Source: Lachnospiraceae bacterium (GTDB lineage Bacteria > Bacillota > Clostridia > Lachnospirales > Lachnospiraceae). Taken from it: 64,000 bases of DNA. Shown piece by piece: positions 1 through 8,424 of this stretch. How positions within the stretch are numbered: position 1 is the stretch's first letter; each line of letters opens with the position of its first letter. A program made the translations under genes and the position numbers. The DNA is taken from positions 13,052 through 77,051 of the forward strand of contig JAUNWX010000005.1 in the NCBI GenBank assembly GCA_030540075.1, written 5' to 3'. Below the pieces are notes generated by a model, which was not told where the DNA came from, ran no database searches, and saw nothing but the letters and a program-made list of their open reading frames with translations.

Positions 1-1
1 C

Positions 2-133
2 GACATCATCAACGGCCGTCTCGCCGGCATGAACCGCCACCTCGCGAAGCCGGTCAACGAGGACGGCATGATCCGCGCCCTCCGCGAGTGCATGTCGGAG
101 AACGATCCGCTGAAGCTCTCGGAAGAGCTGTAA
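2..133 (+). CDS. C-terminal end of a receiver (REC) domain protein, probably a hybrid histidine kinase (partial)
   Basis: Open from the left edge of the window and closed by TAA at 131-133; 43 residues are visible. The stretch GMNRHLAKPVNEDGMI matches the end of a response-regulator receiver domain: the G-M-x-x-H/x-x-K-P signature holds the conserved lysine (about residue 20 of this fragment) followed by alpha-5. A receiver domain ending only about 20 residues after KP, with no DNA-binding domain behind it, is what is seen when the REC domain closes a hybrid sensor kinase or a stand-alone receiver. The rest of the gene is outside the window, so the sensor part is inference. It is followed by a separate promoter for the MATE gene. 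Confidence 0.6.
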   Translation, partial: DIINGRLAGMNRHLAKPVNEDGMIRALRECMSENDPLKLSEEL

Positions 134-157
134 AAAGTATGCACGCACGGTGAATCG

Positions 158-166
158 TGCTATAAT
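158..166 (+). promoter_or_regulatory. Extended -10 promoter element upstream of the MATE gene
   Basis: TGCTATAAT is a perfect extended -10 (TG-n-TATAAT). No good -35 is seen at 17 bp, which is usual for extended -10 promoters. Transcription would start near 173, just before the hairpin at 181-215. Confidence 0.5.
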
Positions 167-180
167 GTAACGAACATGTA

Positions 181-215
181 AAGTATGCATATCTTTTGAT
201 ATGCATACTTTTTTT
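181..215 (+). terminator. Perfect hairpin plus T-tract between promoter and start of the MATE gene (terminator or attenuator)
   Basis: AGTATGCATATC and its exact reverse complement are separated by TTTT and followed by seven T. It has the form of an intrinsic terminator, yet it lies downstream of the -10 at 161-166 and its T-run ends directly at the GGAGG ribosome binding site at 216-220. It may end read-through from the upstream gene, attenuate the MATE transcript, or both. The outer word AAGTATGCA also occurs at 135-143. Confidence 0.6.
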
Positions 216-225
216 GGAGGAATAT

Positions 226-1584
226 ATGGAAAGTACCGCTGTAAAGAAGAAAACCACCACCCGTGACATGACGACGGGGAACATCGCGAAGGAGATCATG
301 CTCTTCGCGTTGCCGCTGATGTTCGGCAACATCTTCCAGATGCTGTACAACACCGTCGACTCCATCGTCGTCGGCAACTACGTCAGCACCGAGGCCCTCG
401 CGGCGGTCGGCGCGACCACGATGATCGTCAACATGGCCGTGTTCTTCTTCAACGGCTTCTCCATCGGTGCCGGTGTCATCATCGGGCGCTATTTCGGTGC
501 GAAAAACATGGAGCGCCTCCACGATTCCATCGAGACCACCATGGCCACCACCTTCGTCTGCTGCGTGCTCTTCACCATCATCGGCATCCTCGGTGTACCT
601 TTCATGCTGAACTTCATGGCGACCCCGGACGACGTCATGGCGGACGCCAGCATCTACCTCCGCACTTACTTCGCGGGCATCGCCGGCCTCCTCATCTACA
701 ACATCGGCTCCGGTATCCTGCGTGCGGTCGGTGACACGCGCCGCCCACTGTACTTCCTGGTACTGACCTCCGTCCTGAACATTGCCCTCGACCTCCTGTT
801 CGTGCTCCAGTTCCACCTCGGCATCTTCGGCGTGGCCCTCGCGACGATCATCTCGCAGTTTATCTCTGCGGCGCTCACGCTGCTCCTCCTGCTCCGCACG
901 AAGGACGTCTACCGCCTGACCCTCCACGACTGCCACATCGACCCGCAGATGCTCCGGCAGATCCTGGCGGTCGGCCTCCCGGCGGGCATCCAGTCCGTCA
1001 TCACCGCGTTCTCGAACGTCTTCGTCCAGTCCTACATCAACAACTTCGGTTCGGCCTGCATGGCCGGCTGGACGAGCTACAACAAGCTCGATGCCTTCAT
1101 CATGCTTTTCATCCAGAGCATGGCCATGGCCTCGACGACCTTCGTCTCGCAGAACATCGGCGCCCAGAAGGTGAAGCGGGCCAATGAAGGCACCGTGACG
1201 TCGGTGGTGATGACCCTCATGCTGAACTTCGGCCTCGCAGTGGCCCTCTGGATCTTCGCCCCGCCAGCCGTCGGCCTTTTCACCCCGGACCCGGAGGTTA
1301 TCCGCTTCGGAACGCTCTTCCTCCGCCAGAACGTGTTCTTCCTCCTGTTTAACAGCGTGAACCACGTCCTCGCCGGCGCCCTCCGCGGCCGCGGCGACTC
1401 CACCGGCCCGATGATCATCATGCTGCTGAGCTTCGTCGCCGTCCGCCAGACCTACCTCTTCTTCATGACCCGCTTCATCGCGAACACCCCGGCCACCGTC
1501 GGCTTCGGCTACCCGGTCGGCTGGACCACCTGCTGCATCCTCGAAACCATTTACTTCTTTAAGAGATGGAGTCATAAAAAATAA
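226..1584 (+). CDS. MATE family multidrug/sodium efflux transporter
   Basis: A 452-residue polytopic membrane protein. The N-terminal part (EIMLFALPLMFGNIFQMLYNTVDSIVVG) is the typical first helix of MATE proteins, with the GNYVSTEALAAVG loop behind it, and two similar halves follow, as expected for the usual 12 helices; the second half begins near residue 235 (LPAGIQSVITAFSNV). Such pumps export cationic drugs or metabolites against a Na+ or H+ gradient; the substrate cannot be read from sequence. ATG at 226 is preferred over the in-frame TTG at 196 because GGAGG lies 5 nt before it and TTG-196 falls inside a hairpin. Its stop overlaps the start of the next gene (TAATG), so the two are probably translationally coupled. 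Confidence 0.88.
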   Translation: MESTAVKKKTTTRDMTTGNIAKEIMLFALPLMFGNIFQMLYNTVDSIVVGNYVSTEALAAVGATTMIVNMAVFFFNGFSIGAGVIIGRYFGAKNMERLHDSIETTMATTFVCCVLFTIIGILGVPFMLNFMATPDDVMADASIYLRTYFAGIAGLLIYNIGSGILRAVGDTRRPLYFLVLTSVLNIALDLLFVLQFHLGIFGVALATIISQFISAALTLLLLLRTKDVYRLTLHDCHIDPQMLRQILAVGLPAGIQSVITAFSNVFVQSYINNFGSACMAGWTSYNKLDAFIMLFIQSMAMASTTFVSQNIGAQKVKRANEGTVTSVVMTLMLNFGLAVALWIFAPPAVGLFTPDPEVIRFGTLFLRQNVFFLLFNSVNHVLAGALRGRGDSTGPMIIMLLSFVAVRQTYLFFMTRFIANTPATVGFGYPVGWTTCCILETIYFFKRWSHKK

Positions 1585-2459
1585 TGGAAAAGTATTTCGA
1601 CATCAACGAATCGGGCTTCAGCATCCGTTGCAAGCTCTACTATAATAAGGATCTTCATAACCTGCCGCACATCGTCGTCGCGACCTACGGCTTCGGTGGC
1701 AACAAGGACAACAAGGCCATCGAGAAATTCGCCGAGCGCCTCACCACGAAGTACCACGGCTACGGCGTCGTCTGCTTCGACTGGCCCTGCCACGGAAAGG
1801 ACGCCCGCAACAAGCTGATCCTCGACGAGTGCTGCACCTACCTCGACCTCGTCACCCGCTACGTCCGGGACACCATGCACGCCGAGGACGTCTACAACTA
1901 CTCCTCGAGCTTCGGCGCCTACATCACCCTCCGCTACCTCGCGGAGCAGCAGTACCGTGCCGCGGCCAATGCAGACGACCACCACGCAGCATCCGCCAGC
2001 TCTACCGCGAAGCACGGCAGTGACGGGCAGAGCGAGCACCACTACCTTACGGAAAACGGCGACAACCCGTTCAAACGCATCGCCTTCCGCTGCCCGGCGA
2101 TTAAGATGTACGACTCCATCGCCGCCGGCGTCACCCCGGAGGATTGGGACAAGCTCCGGAAGGGCAAGGAGATCCTCCGCGGCTTCGACCGGAAGATCAA
2201 GCTCACCGAAGACTTCTTCGATGATCTCCGGGCCCACGACGTCAGCAGCTGCGACTTCATGGACTACGCCGAATCCATCCTCATGATCCACGGCACGAAG
2301 GACGAGATGGCCCCGATCGAGGTCTCCCGGACGTTCAGCGACGACAACGTCATCGAACTTGTAGAAGTCGAAAACGCCGACCACCCCTTCAGCAACCCAG
2401 GCTGCATGGACCTCGCCATCCAGAAGATCATCGAGTTCTTCGCGCCTTCATTATCTTAA
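1584..2459 (+). CDS. Alpha/beta hydrolase (serine aminopeptidase/esterase-like)
   Basis: A 291-residue alpha/beta-hydrolase. The probable nucleophile is Ser109 in S-x-S-F-G (the family G-x-S-x-G with Ser for the first Gly); the acid is in HGTKDEMAP and the catalytic His in ENADHPF near the C-terminus. YGFGGNKDNK near residue 35 probably forms the oxyanion hole. The start ATG overlaps the MATE stop (TAATG), which suggests coupling and perhaps detoxification, but the substrate is unknown. Residues about 126-160 (AANADDHHAASASSTAKHG and onward) form a low-complexity insertion between the strand after the nucleophile and the cap; its DNA starts with GGCCAATGC at 1964. No terminator is visible before the next promoter at 2508. 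Confidence 0.75.
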   Translation: MEKYFDINESGFSIRCKLYYNKDLHNLPHIVVATYGFGGNKDNKAIEKFAERLTTKYHGYGVVCFDWPCHGKDARNKLILDECCTYLDLVTRYVRDTMHAEDVYNYSSSFGAYITLRYLAEQQYRAAANADDHHAASASSTAKHGSDGQSEHHYLTENGDNPFKRIAFRCPAIKMYDSIAAGVTPEDWDKLRKGKEILRGFDRKIKLTEDFFDDLRAHDVSSCDFMDYAESILMIHGTKDEMAPIEVSRTFSDDNVIELVEVENADHPFSNPGCMDLAIQKIIEFFAPSLS

Positions 2460-2507
2460 AATTCTATGAAATTTGGGCACAAGGGCGGTTATGACAGGCA
2501 TTCCTTC

Positions 2508-2536
2508 TTGTAAACAGGTAGTAAAACACTTATAAT
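2508..2536 (+). promoter_or_regulatory. Sigma-A type promoter of the BMP lipoprotein gene
   Basis: TTGTAA, 17-bp spacer, TATAAT. The transcript would start near 2543 and include a small hairpin (TCGGCC..GGCCGA, about 2574-2589) just before the AGGAGGA ribosome binding site. Confidence 0.7.
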
Positions 2537-2608
2537 GTTTCTGTGTTTCCCATTACGGGAGAAATGTTTTTCGGCCATCCAGGGCCGATACACAGGAGGA
2601 TTATATTT

Positions 2609-3733
2609 ATGAAAAAGAGAATGATTGCAGCATTTATGGCCGCATCCATGGTTGCTTCTCTTGCAGCCTGCGGTTCCAGCAAGCCAGCAGAGACCACTGC
2701 AGCATCTGCAGAGACCACAGCCGCAGCTGAGGCAGCGACAGAGGCAGCAGCCGCTGAGACCACAGCAGCCGCAGAGGCTACCGGCAAGGATGCTTCTGAC
2801 GTAAAGATCGGTATCGTAACCGATGTCGGCGGTGTAAACGACGGTTCCTTCAACCAGTCCGCATGGGCAGGCCTTTCCAAGGCAGCAGACGAGCTCGGCT
2901 TCCAGGCTTCTTACCTCGAGTCCCACACCGACGCAGATTACAAGCCAAACATCGAGACCTATATCGATGAGGATTACGACATGATCATCTGCATCGGCTA
3001 CGCACTTGCAGATGCACTGAAGGATGAGAGCGCTGCAAACCCGGATATGAAGTTCGCCATCGTGGATGATGCTTCTCTCGCAGATTCTTCCAACGTAACT
3101 TCCCTTATGTTCGAGCAGGCTCAGGCTTCCTACCTCGTAGGTTATGTAGCAGGTAAGACCACCAAGACCAACACCGTAGGTATCGTTCTTGGTATGGCAA
3201 CTGACCTCATGAACCAGTTCGGTTACGGCTACGTTGCCGGTGCTATCGACGCAAACCCGGATTGTAAGGTTCTCCAGAACAACGCAAACTCCTTCGCAGA
3301 TACCGCTGCTGGTAAGACTGCTGCAAACAACATGGTTGCACAGGGCGCAGACGTTATCTTCCACGCAGCTGGTGGTACCGGCCTCGGTGTCATCGATGGC
3401 TGTAAGGAAGCCGGCATCTGGGCAATCGGCGTTGACTCCGATCAGTCCTCCATCGCTCCGGAGACCATCCTTACATCTGCTATGAAGCGTGTTGATAACG
3501 CTGTATACGATGTAGCGAAGGCAACCGTAGAGGGCACTGTTCAGCCAGGCGTAAAGACCTACACCCTTGAAGACGCAGGTGTTGATCTCGCTCCGACTAC
3601 AGACAACATCGACCCGGCTGTTCTCGCTGAGGTTCAGGATGTGAAGCAGCAGATCGTCGACGGTAAGATCACCGTTCCGGCAAACAAGGCTGATTTCGAA
3701 GCAAAGTACGGCGACATCTACGAGCTCGACTAA
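2609..3733 (+). CDS. BMP family (PnrA-like) nucleoside-binding lipoprotein of an ABC importer
   Basis: A 374-residue substrate-binding lipoprotein. Signal peptide with lipobox L-A-A-C, lipidated Cys21, followed by an A/E/T-rich linker to about residue 62, then the BMP core: DVKIGIVTDVGGVNDGSFNQSAW, the SHTDADYKPN loop, YALADALKD and GADVIFHAAGGTG. The DxGxxxDxSFN-type motif is the hallmark of the BMP/Med family, whose characterised members bind purine nucleosides. ATG at 2609 is chosen because AGGAGGA (2594-2600) lies 8 nt upstream and the signal peptide begins there. The cognate ATPase and permeases are 3 kb downstream (6889-10429), with yjjI-yjjW in between. A strong terminator follows at 3785. 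Codon use is less GC-rich than in the neighbours, fitting a highly expressed gene. Confidence 0.9.
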   Translation: MKKRMIAAFMAASMVASLAACGSSKPAETTAASAETTAAAEAATEAAAAETTAAAEATGKDASDVKIGIVTDVGGVNDGSFNQSAWAGLSKAADELGFQASYLESHTDADYKPNIETYIDEDYDMIICIGYALADALKDESAANPDMKFAIVDDASLADSSNVTSLMFEQAQASYLVGYVAGKTTKTNTVGIVLGMATDLMNQFGYGYVAGAIDANPDCKVLQNNANSFADTAAGKTAANNMVAQGADVIFHAAGGTGLGVIDGCKEAGIWAIGVDSDQSSIAPETILTSAMKRVDNAVYDVAKATVEGTVQPGVKTYTLEDAGVDLAPTTDNIDPAVLAEVQDVKQQIVDGKITVPANKADFEAKYGDIYELD

Positions 3734-3784
3734 TCCTCGAGACATACGAGCTCGACGGATCATCGATCGTTCGATATGAAACCG

Positions 3785-3814
3785 AAACCGGGTGGCACAC
3801 GCCACCCGGTTTTT
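3785..3814 (+). terminator. Intrinsic terminator after the BMP lipoprotein gene
   Basis: AAACCGGGTGGC, ACAC loop, GCCACCCGGTTT: a perfect 12-bp stem running into a T-tract. It would make the lipoprotein message monocistronic and allow more binding protein than permease to be made. Confidence 0.9.
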
Positions 3815-4019
3815 GTATGGATGCATCCGCAAACTCCCCCAGGAGAGTCAGGGTAGCTGAACTGTTTACGAACTGCTGAAGTCGACAGAAATCTATTCAA
3901 AAAAAGATAGAATTTCATCGTTATCTAGTATATTATAAGTATAAAGAGAAATTGCGAATGATTATCGATTTTTAAAATCCGATCGTCCGCTGGCAAGATA
4001 CAGAATACGAGGTAATTAT

Positions 4020-5567
4020 ATGAGAGATATTTCCATGGAGCGTGTAAACCAGACACGCGAGGCGATGCTGGAGACCGTGAAGTCCCCGACCCTGACGCAC
4101 GAGCAGAAGGTGGCGACGATGGCGAATCAGGCGGATTCCCTGCTGGAGGTGCTGAACCTTCCGGAGGGACTCGATGAGCTCCTGAACCAGCCGATCGACC
4201 GTCAGTGCATCTGCGATCTCAGCGAGGGCCACGCACCGCTGCGCCCGCGCTACATCATCCCGAATTACGAGAAGTTCATGAAGGAGGGCTCCCGTTTCCT
4301 GAACCTTGAGCCGCCGAAGGACCTCTTCGAGGCGATCAATGCACTCGAAATCATCTATCGTCATGTTCCGTCCGTAACCAATTTCCCGGTTTACGTGGGA
4401 CAGCTCGATGAGCTCCTCGATCCGTTCGTACAGGACATGGATGAGGCACTCGCACAGAAGCTGATCACCCTGTTCTTCATCAACATGGACCGCACGATCC
4501 TCGATTCCTTCTCCCACGGCAACATTGGTCCGCGTGACACGAAGGCCGGCCGTCTCATCCTGAAGGCGATCGAAGCGACACGGGATGCCGTACCGAACAT
4601 CACGATGAAGTACGACGAAGCGGAGACTCCAGATGACTTTGCGCTGGAGTGCGTAAGGGCAGCATTGGCCTCGGCGAAGCCGTCCTTCGGAAACCACGCG
4701 ATGTTCAAGTCCGAGCTCGGTGAGGAGTACGTCATCGCTTCCTGCTACAACGGCCTCAAGTTCGGCGGCGGCTCCTACACGCTCGTCCGCCTCATCCTCG
4801 GCAACATCGCAAAGCGCGCGAAGAACATCGAGGATTTCCTGCAGAACCAGCTCCCGTACGTGATGGACATCCAGGCACGCTACATGGACGAGCGTATCCG
4901 CTTCATCGTGGAGGAGTCCGGCTTCTTCGAGAACAACTTCCTCGCGAAGGAGGGCCTCATTCGCCGCGATCTCTTCAGCGCGATGTTCGGTCTCGTCGGC
5001 CTCGCAGACGCCGTCGACATCCTGCTGGAGAAGGAGGGCCACCCGGAGTGGCGCTTCGGCCGTGATGACGAAGCGACGAAGCTCGGCGTGCGCATCATGG
5101 ACGTGATCAAGGACTTCAACGATCACCACTTCAACCCGTACTGTGAAGCGACCGGCGGCCACTTCCTCCTGCACGCGCAGGTCGGCATCGCCTCCGACGT
5201 GAATGTCACCCCGGGCACCCGCATCCCGATCGGCGAGGAGCCGGCGAACCTGGTGGATCAGCTCATGATCCTGTCGAACTTCCACCACTACTTCCCGTCT
5301 GGCACCGGCGACATCTTCCCGATCGACATGACCGTGCACAAGAACCCGGACTACGTCCTCGATATCATCAAGGGCTCCTTCCGGCAGAACCTCCGCTACT
5401 TAAGCTTCTACGCGAGCGACTCTGACGTCATCCGCGTCACCGGTTACCTCGTAAAGAAGTCCGAGATCGAGAAGCTCGAGCAGGGCCAGAACGTCAAGCA
5501 CGACACCACCGCCCTCGGCCTCGGCGCGAAGCAGAACTGCCACATCATGGAGCGAAAAGTCCGCTGA
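4020..5567 (+). CDS. yjjI: YjjI family glycyl radical enzyme
   Basis: A 515-residue protein of the YjjI family, shorter than pyruvate formate-lyase. The glycyl radical loop is RVTGYL with the radical Gly at about residue 475, 40 residues from the C-terminus, as expected for the family. Cys242 in IASCYNGLKFGGGSY is the best candidate for the catalytic thiyl cysteine. The reaction of YjjI is not established. The gene for its activase, yjjW, follows 124 nt downstream. The pair lies between the binding protein and the ATPase/permeases of a nucleoside importer; in E. coli yjjI-yjjW lies next to the deo operon, so both contexts point to (deoxy)nucleoside catabolism (inference). ATG at 4020 has GAGG about 8 nt upstream. 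Oxygen sensitivity of the radical fits a strict anaerobe. Contains GCATTGGCC at 4662 with a rare TTG Leu codon. Confidence 0.88.
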   Translation: MRDISMERVNQTREAMLETVKSPTLTHEQKVATMANQADSLLEVLNLPEGLDELLNQPIDRQCICDLSEGHAPLRPRYIIPNYEKFMKEGSRFLNLEPPKDLFEAINALEIIYRHVPSVTNFPVYVGQLDELLDPFVQDMDEALAQKLITLFFINMDRTILDSFSHGNIGPRDTKAGRLILKAIEATRDAVPNITMKYDEAETPDDFALECVRAALASAKPSFGNHAMFKSELGEEYVIASCYNGLKFGGGSYTLVRLILGNIAKRAKNIEDFLQNQLPYVMDIQARYMDERIRFIVEESGFFENNFLAKEGLIRRDLFSAMFGLVGLADAVDILLEKEGHPEWRFGRDDEATKLGVRIMDVIKDFNDHHFNPYCEATGGHFLLHAQVGIASDVNVTPGTRIPIGEEPANLVDQLMILSNFHHYFPSGTGDIFPIDMTVHKNPDYVLDIIKGSFRQNLRYLSFYASDSDVIRVTGYLVKKSEIEKLEQGQNVKHDTTALGLGAKQNCHIMERKVR

Positions 5568-5691
5568 TACGTCATTCGTAAAACACATCTACACAGCGAG
5601 GAGAGCAGACCAGCAGAGGTCTGCTCTTTTCCCCTTTTTCGGTCAATGTTTTCGCCGGAAAATCATCATGCCTATGTAAGAGGAGAATGCA

Positions 5692-6720
5692 ATGCGAAAC
5701 GATCCGAGACGCGCGGGCGGCCGCGTGCCCGTTAACAAAATCATCCCGTTCAGCTCCGTCGACGGCCCCGGCAACCGTACCGCCGTCTTCGTCCAGGGCT
5801 GTAACTTCAACTGCCACTACTGCCACAACCCGGAGACCCGCGCCGTCTGCATCAGCTGCGGCGACTGCGTCGCGACCTGCCCGACCGGTGCCCTCACACT
5901 CTCAGCCGAAGGCCAATGCTGGCCCCTTCCATCAGGTGGCGCGGACGCCGCCTCGACGGCACCGATCGGCACCGGAGCCACTGCCACCACAGCGTCCGAG
6001 GCCGCAGGAGAGTGCACTGCTGAGACGAAACTGCCACGCGGCCTCGTCCTCTTCAATCCGGCGAAGTGCGTCGGCTGCGACACCTGCATCCATACCTGTA
6101 CGCACGACGCGAGCCCGCGTATCCGCTACATGAACGCGGAAGAGGTGTACGCCGAAGTACGGAGAAACGTCCCGTTTATCCGCGGCATCACCGTCTCCGG
6201 CGGCGAATGCACCTTCTACCCGGCCTTCCTCCACGACCTTGCGGTCCTCGCAAAGCAGGACGGCCTCGGCTTCCTCCTCGACTCGAACGGCACCTACGAT
6301 TTCGAAACCGATCCGGCGGACCTTCTGTCAGTGATCGACGGCGTCATGCTCGACATCAAGGCCTACGACGCCGCGGACCACCGCGCCGTCACCGACGTGG
6401 ACAATGCTCTCGTCCTGAAGAACATGCGCTTCCTCGCCGATCGCGGCCAGCTCTACGAAGTCCGGACCGTCGTCGTCCCGGAGCTCTTCGACACCGAGAA
6501 AACCATCGTCGACACCGCCCGCGCGCTGCAGCCATACCTCTCACGGCAGAAGCATTGGCCGGAAAACGAGGGGACGAGCATACGCTACAAGATCATCAAG
6601 TACCGCCCGTTCGGCGTCCGCGAAGCCTACCGCAGCTTCACCCCGCCGACCGACGCCTGGCTCGAGCACCTCGCCGACCTCGCCCGCGCCGAAGGCATGA
6701 CCGACATCGTCATTATTTGA
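5692..6720 (+). CDS. yjjW: YjjW family glycyl radical enzyme activase (radical SAM)
   Basis: A 342-residue radical SAM activase. The SAM cluster motif C-x3-C-x2-C is at Cys37/41/44 (GCNFNCHYC), followed by two 4Fe-4S ferredoxin-type clusters at Cys53/56/59/63 and Cys126/129/132/136. SGGECTF near residue 168 is the SAM-binding GGE motif. It should install the glycyl radical on YjjI, encoded just upstream. ATG at 5692 has AGGAG 6 nt upstream. Odd feature: the two ferredoxin halves are pushed apart by a roughly 48-residue A/T/G-rich insert (residues 71-118, with QCWPLPSGGADAASTAP and onward) that has no expected function and whose DNA contains GGCCAATGC at 5911. No terminator is seen before the next operon. 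Confidence 0.9.
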   Translation: MRNDPRRAGGRVPVNKIIPFSSVDGPGNRTAVFVQGCNFNCHYCHNPETRAVCISCGDCVATCPTGALTLSAEGQCWPLPSGGADAASTAPIGTGATATTASEAAGECTAETKLPRGLVLFNPAKCVGCDTCIHTCTHDASPRIRYMNAEEVYAEVRRNVPFIRGITVSGGECTFYPAFLHDLAVLAKQDGLGFLLDSNGTYDFETDPADLLSVIDGVMLDIKAYDAADHRAVTDVDNALVLKNMRFLADRGQLYEVRTVVVPELFDTEKTIVDTARALQPYLSRQKHWPENEGTSIRYKIIKYRPFGVREAYRSFTPPTDAWLEHLADLARAEGMTDIVII

Positions 6721-6888
6721 AGTGTAAAACCCGCGCGATTTATGATATTCTAGAAGGTATCAATAGAGTCAAAGTACCGTCTCTGTCCTGGCTTTTCCGA
6801 CAGAACGGCCGTGTCAACCAGCAGTAAACGGTGGGCGTTTCGCCATGGACACACTGCTCGAAATACATTAAAGAAGGGACACAATGCA

Positions 6889-8424
6889 ATGAAAAGCAAC
6901 ATGGATGTAAGCACTGTCGTCATCGAGATGAAGGATATCGTGAAGAAGTTCGGAAACTTCACCGCGAATGACCACATCAACCTGACCGTGCACAAGGGCG
7001 AGGTCCACGCGATCCTCGGCGAGAATGGTGCCGGCAAGTCGACGCTCATGAACGTACTGTACGGCATGTACCGACCGACCTCCGGACAGATCTTCATCAA
7101 CGGAAAGGAAGTTTCCATCGATAACCCGGAGAAGGCCATCGAGCTCGGCATCGGTATGGTGCACCAGCACTTCATGCTCGTGCAGCCGTTTACCGTCACC
7201 GAGAACATCGTGCTCGGCGCAGAGCCGAGAAAGGGACTGACCGTGGACTTAAAGGCCGCGCGTCAGAAGATCGTGGAGCTCAGTGAGAAGTACGGCCTCG
7301 CGGTCGACCCGGACGCGAAGGTCGAGGATATCTCCGTCGGCATGCAGCAGCGTGTCGAGATCCTGAAGGTCCTCTATCGTGGTGCCGATCTCCTCATCCT
7401 CGATGAGCCGACCGCGTCACTGACCCCGCAGGAAATCAACGAGCTTATGGACATCATCCATAATCTCACCGCCGCCGGCAAGTCGATCATCATCATCACC
7501 CATAAGCTGAAGGAGATCAAGGAATCGTCCGATAACTGTACGATTATCCGCCGTGGTAAGTACATCGACACCGTCCGCGTCGCGGATGTCAGCGAGGACG
7601 ACCTCGCGGCGATGATGGTCGGCCGTCAGGTCACCAACAAGGTCGACAAGAAGGAGATGGAGCCTGGGCGCGTCGTCGTGGAGGTAAAGGATCTCCACGC
7701 GAAGGACTACCGTGGCGTCGAGGTCCTGAAGGGCCTCAATCTCGAGGTGCATGCCGGTGAGATCCTCGGACTCGCAGGTATCGACGGTAACGGTCAGTCA
7801 CAGCTCGTCGAGATCCTCACCGGACTCGGTAAGGCGACGAGCGGCCAGGTCCTCATGAACGGAAAGGACGTCACGAACGAGACCCCGAAGATGCTCTTCG
7901 ACGAGGGCATTTCCTCGATTCCGGAGGACCGTCAGAAGCATGGACTCGTGCTCGACTTCAGTGTCGCCGAGAACCTCGTGCTCCAGAACTACGCGGTGGC
8001 GCCGTACGCGAAGAACGGCATCCTGCAGAAGAAGGTGATCCGCGAGCACGCGACCGACATGATCCGTGATTTCGATATCCGTCCGGTGGGCTGCGAGGAG
8101 CGTCTCGCAGGTCAGCTCTCCGGTGGTAACCAGCAGAAGGTCATCATCGCCCGCGAAGTGACGAACGATAAGGACTTCCTCATTGCCTTCAACCCGACGC
8201 GAGGCCTCGATGTCGGCGCGATCGAGTTCGTCCACAAGTACCTCGTGGCGCAGCGCAACAAGGGCCGCGCGATCCTGCTCGTTTCCTTCGAGCTCGATGA
8301 GATCATGAATCTCTCCGACCGCATCGACGTTATCTTCGATGGTCAGATTGACGGCGAGATGATGGGCGCAGAGGCGGATGAGTACAAGCTGGGCCTGATG
8401 ATGGCAGGAGGTAAGGCAGAATGA
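6889..8424 (+). CDS. nupO: Nucleoside ABC importer, ATPase subunit (two fused ABC domains)
   Basis: A 511-residue ATPase with two ABC cassettes in the style of ribose/nucleoside importers. The first has a full Walker A (GENGAGKST, residues 44-52), VGMQQRVEILKVL signature and LLILDEPTASLTP Walker B. The second has the usual degenerate Walker A of this family (GIDGNGQSQL, about residue 300), LSGGNQQKVIIAREV and a catalytically altered Walker B (FLIAFNPTRGLD, Asn replacing Glu). This arrangement is that of NupO/YufO and RbsA. ATG at 6889 is chosen over upstream in-frame starts because GAAGGG precedes it and homology starts here. It overlaps the first permease by ATGA (8421-8424), so the subunits are coupled. 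The matching binding protein is probably the BMP lipoprotein at 2609. Confidence 0.9.
   Translation: MKSNMDVSTVVIEMKDIVKKFGNFTANDHINLTVHKGEVHAILGENGAGKSTLMNVLYGMYRPTSGQIFINGKEVSIDNPEKAIELGIGMVHQHFMLVQPFTVTENIVLGAEPRKGLTVDLKAARQKIVELSEKYGLAVDPDAKVEDISVGMQQRVEILKVLYRGADLLILDEPTASLTPQEINELMDIIHNLTAAGKSIIIITHKLKEIKESSDNCTIIRRGKYIDTVRVADVSEDDLAAMMVGRQVTNKVDKKEMEPGRVVVEVKDLHAKDYRGVEVLKGLNLEVHAGEILGLAGIDGNGQSQLVEILTGLGKATSGQVLMNGKDVTNETPKMLFDEGISSIPEDRQKHGLVLDFSVAENLVLQNYAVAPYAKNGILQKKVIREHATDMIRDFDIRPVGCEERLAGQLSGGNQQKVIIAREVTNDKDFLIAFNPTRGLDVGAIEFVHKYLVAQRNKGRAILLVSFELDEIMNLSDRIDVIFDGQIDGEMMGAEADEYKLGLMMAGGKAE

Noticed and set aside
160..1575. Long minus-strand open frame (471 codons) opposite the MATE gene
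   Set aside because: It is an antisense shadow caused by high GC at third positions; its product is low-complexity D/E/R/H-rich, with no ribosome site and no domain. The same applies to the long antisense frames opposite yjjI, feoB, aroC, cca, the phosphohexomutase and recD2.
3972..5339. 455-codon minus-strand frame opposite yjjI
   Set aside because: Antisense shadow; the plus-strand product has an intact glycyl radical motif and family length.
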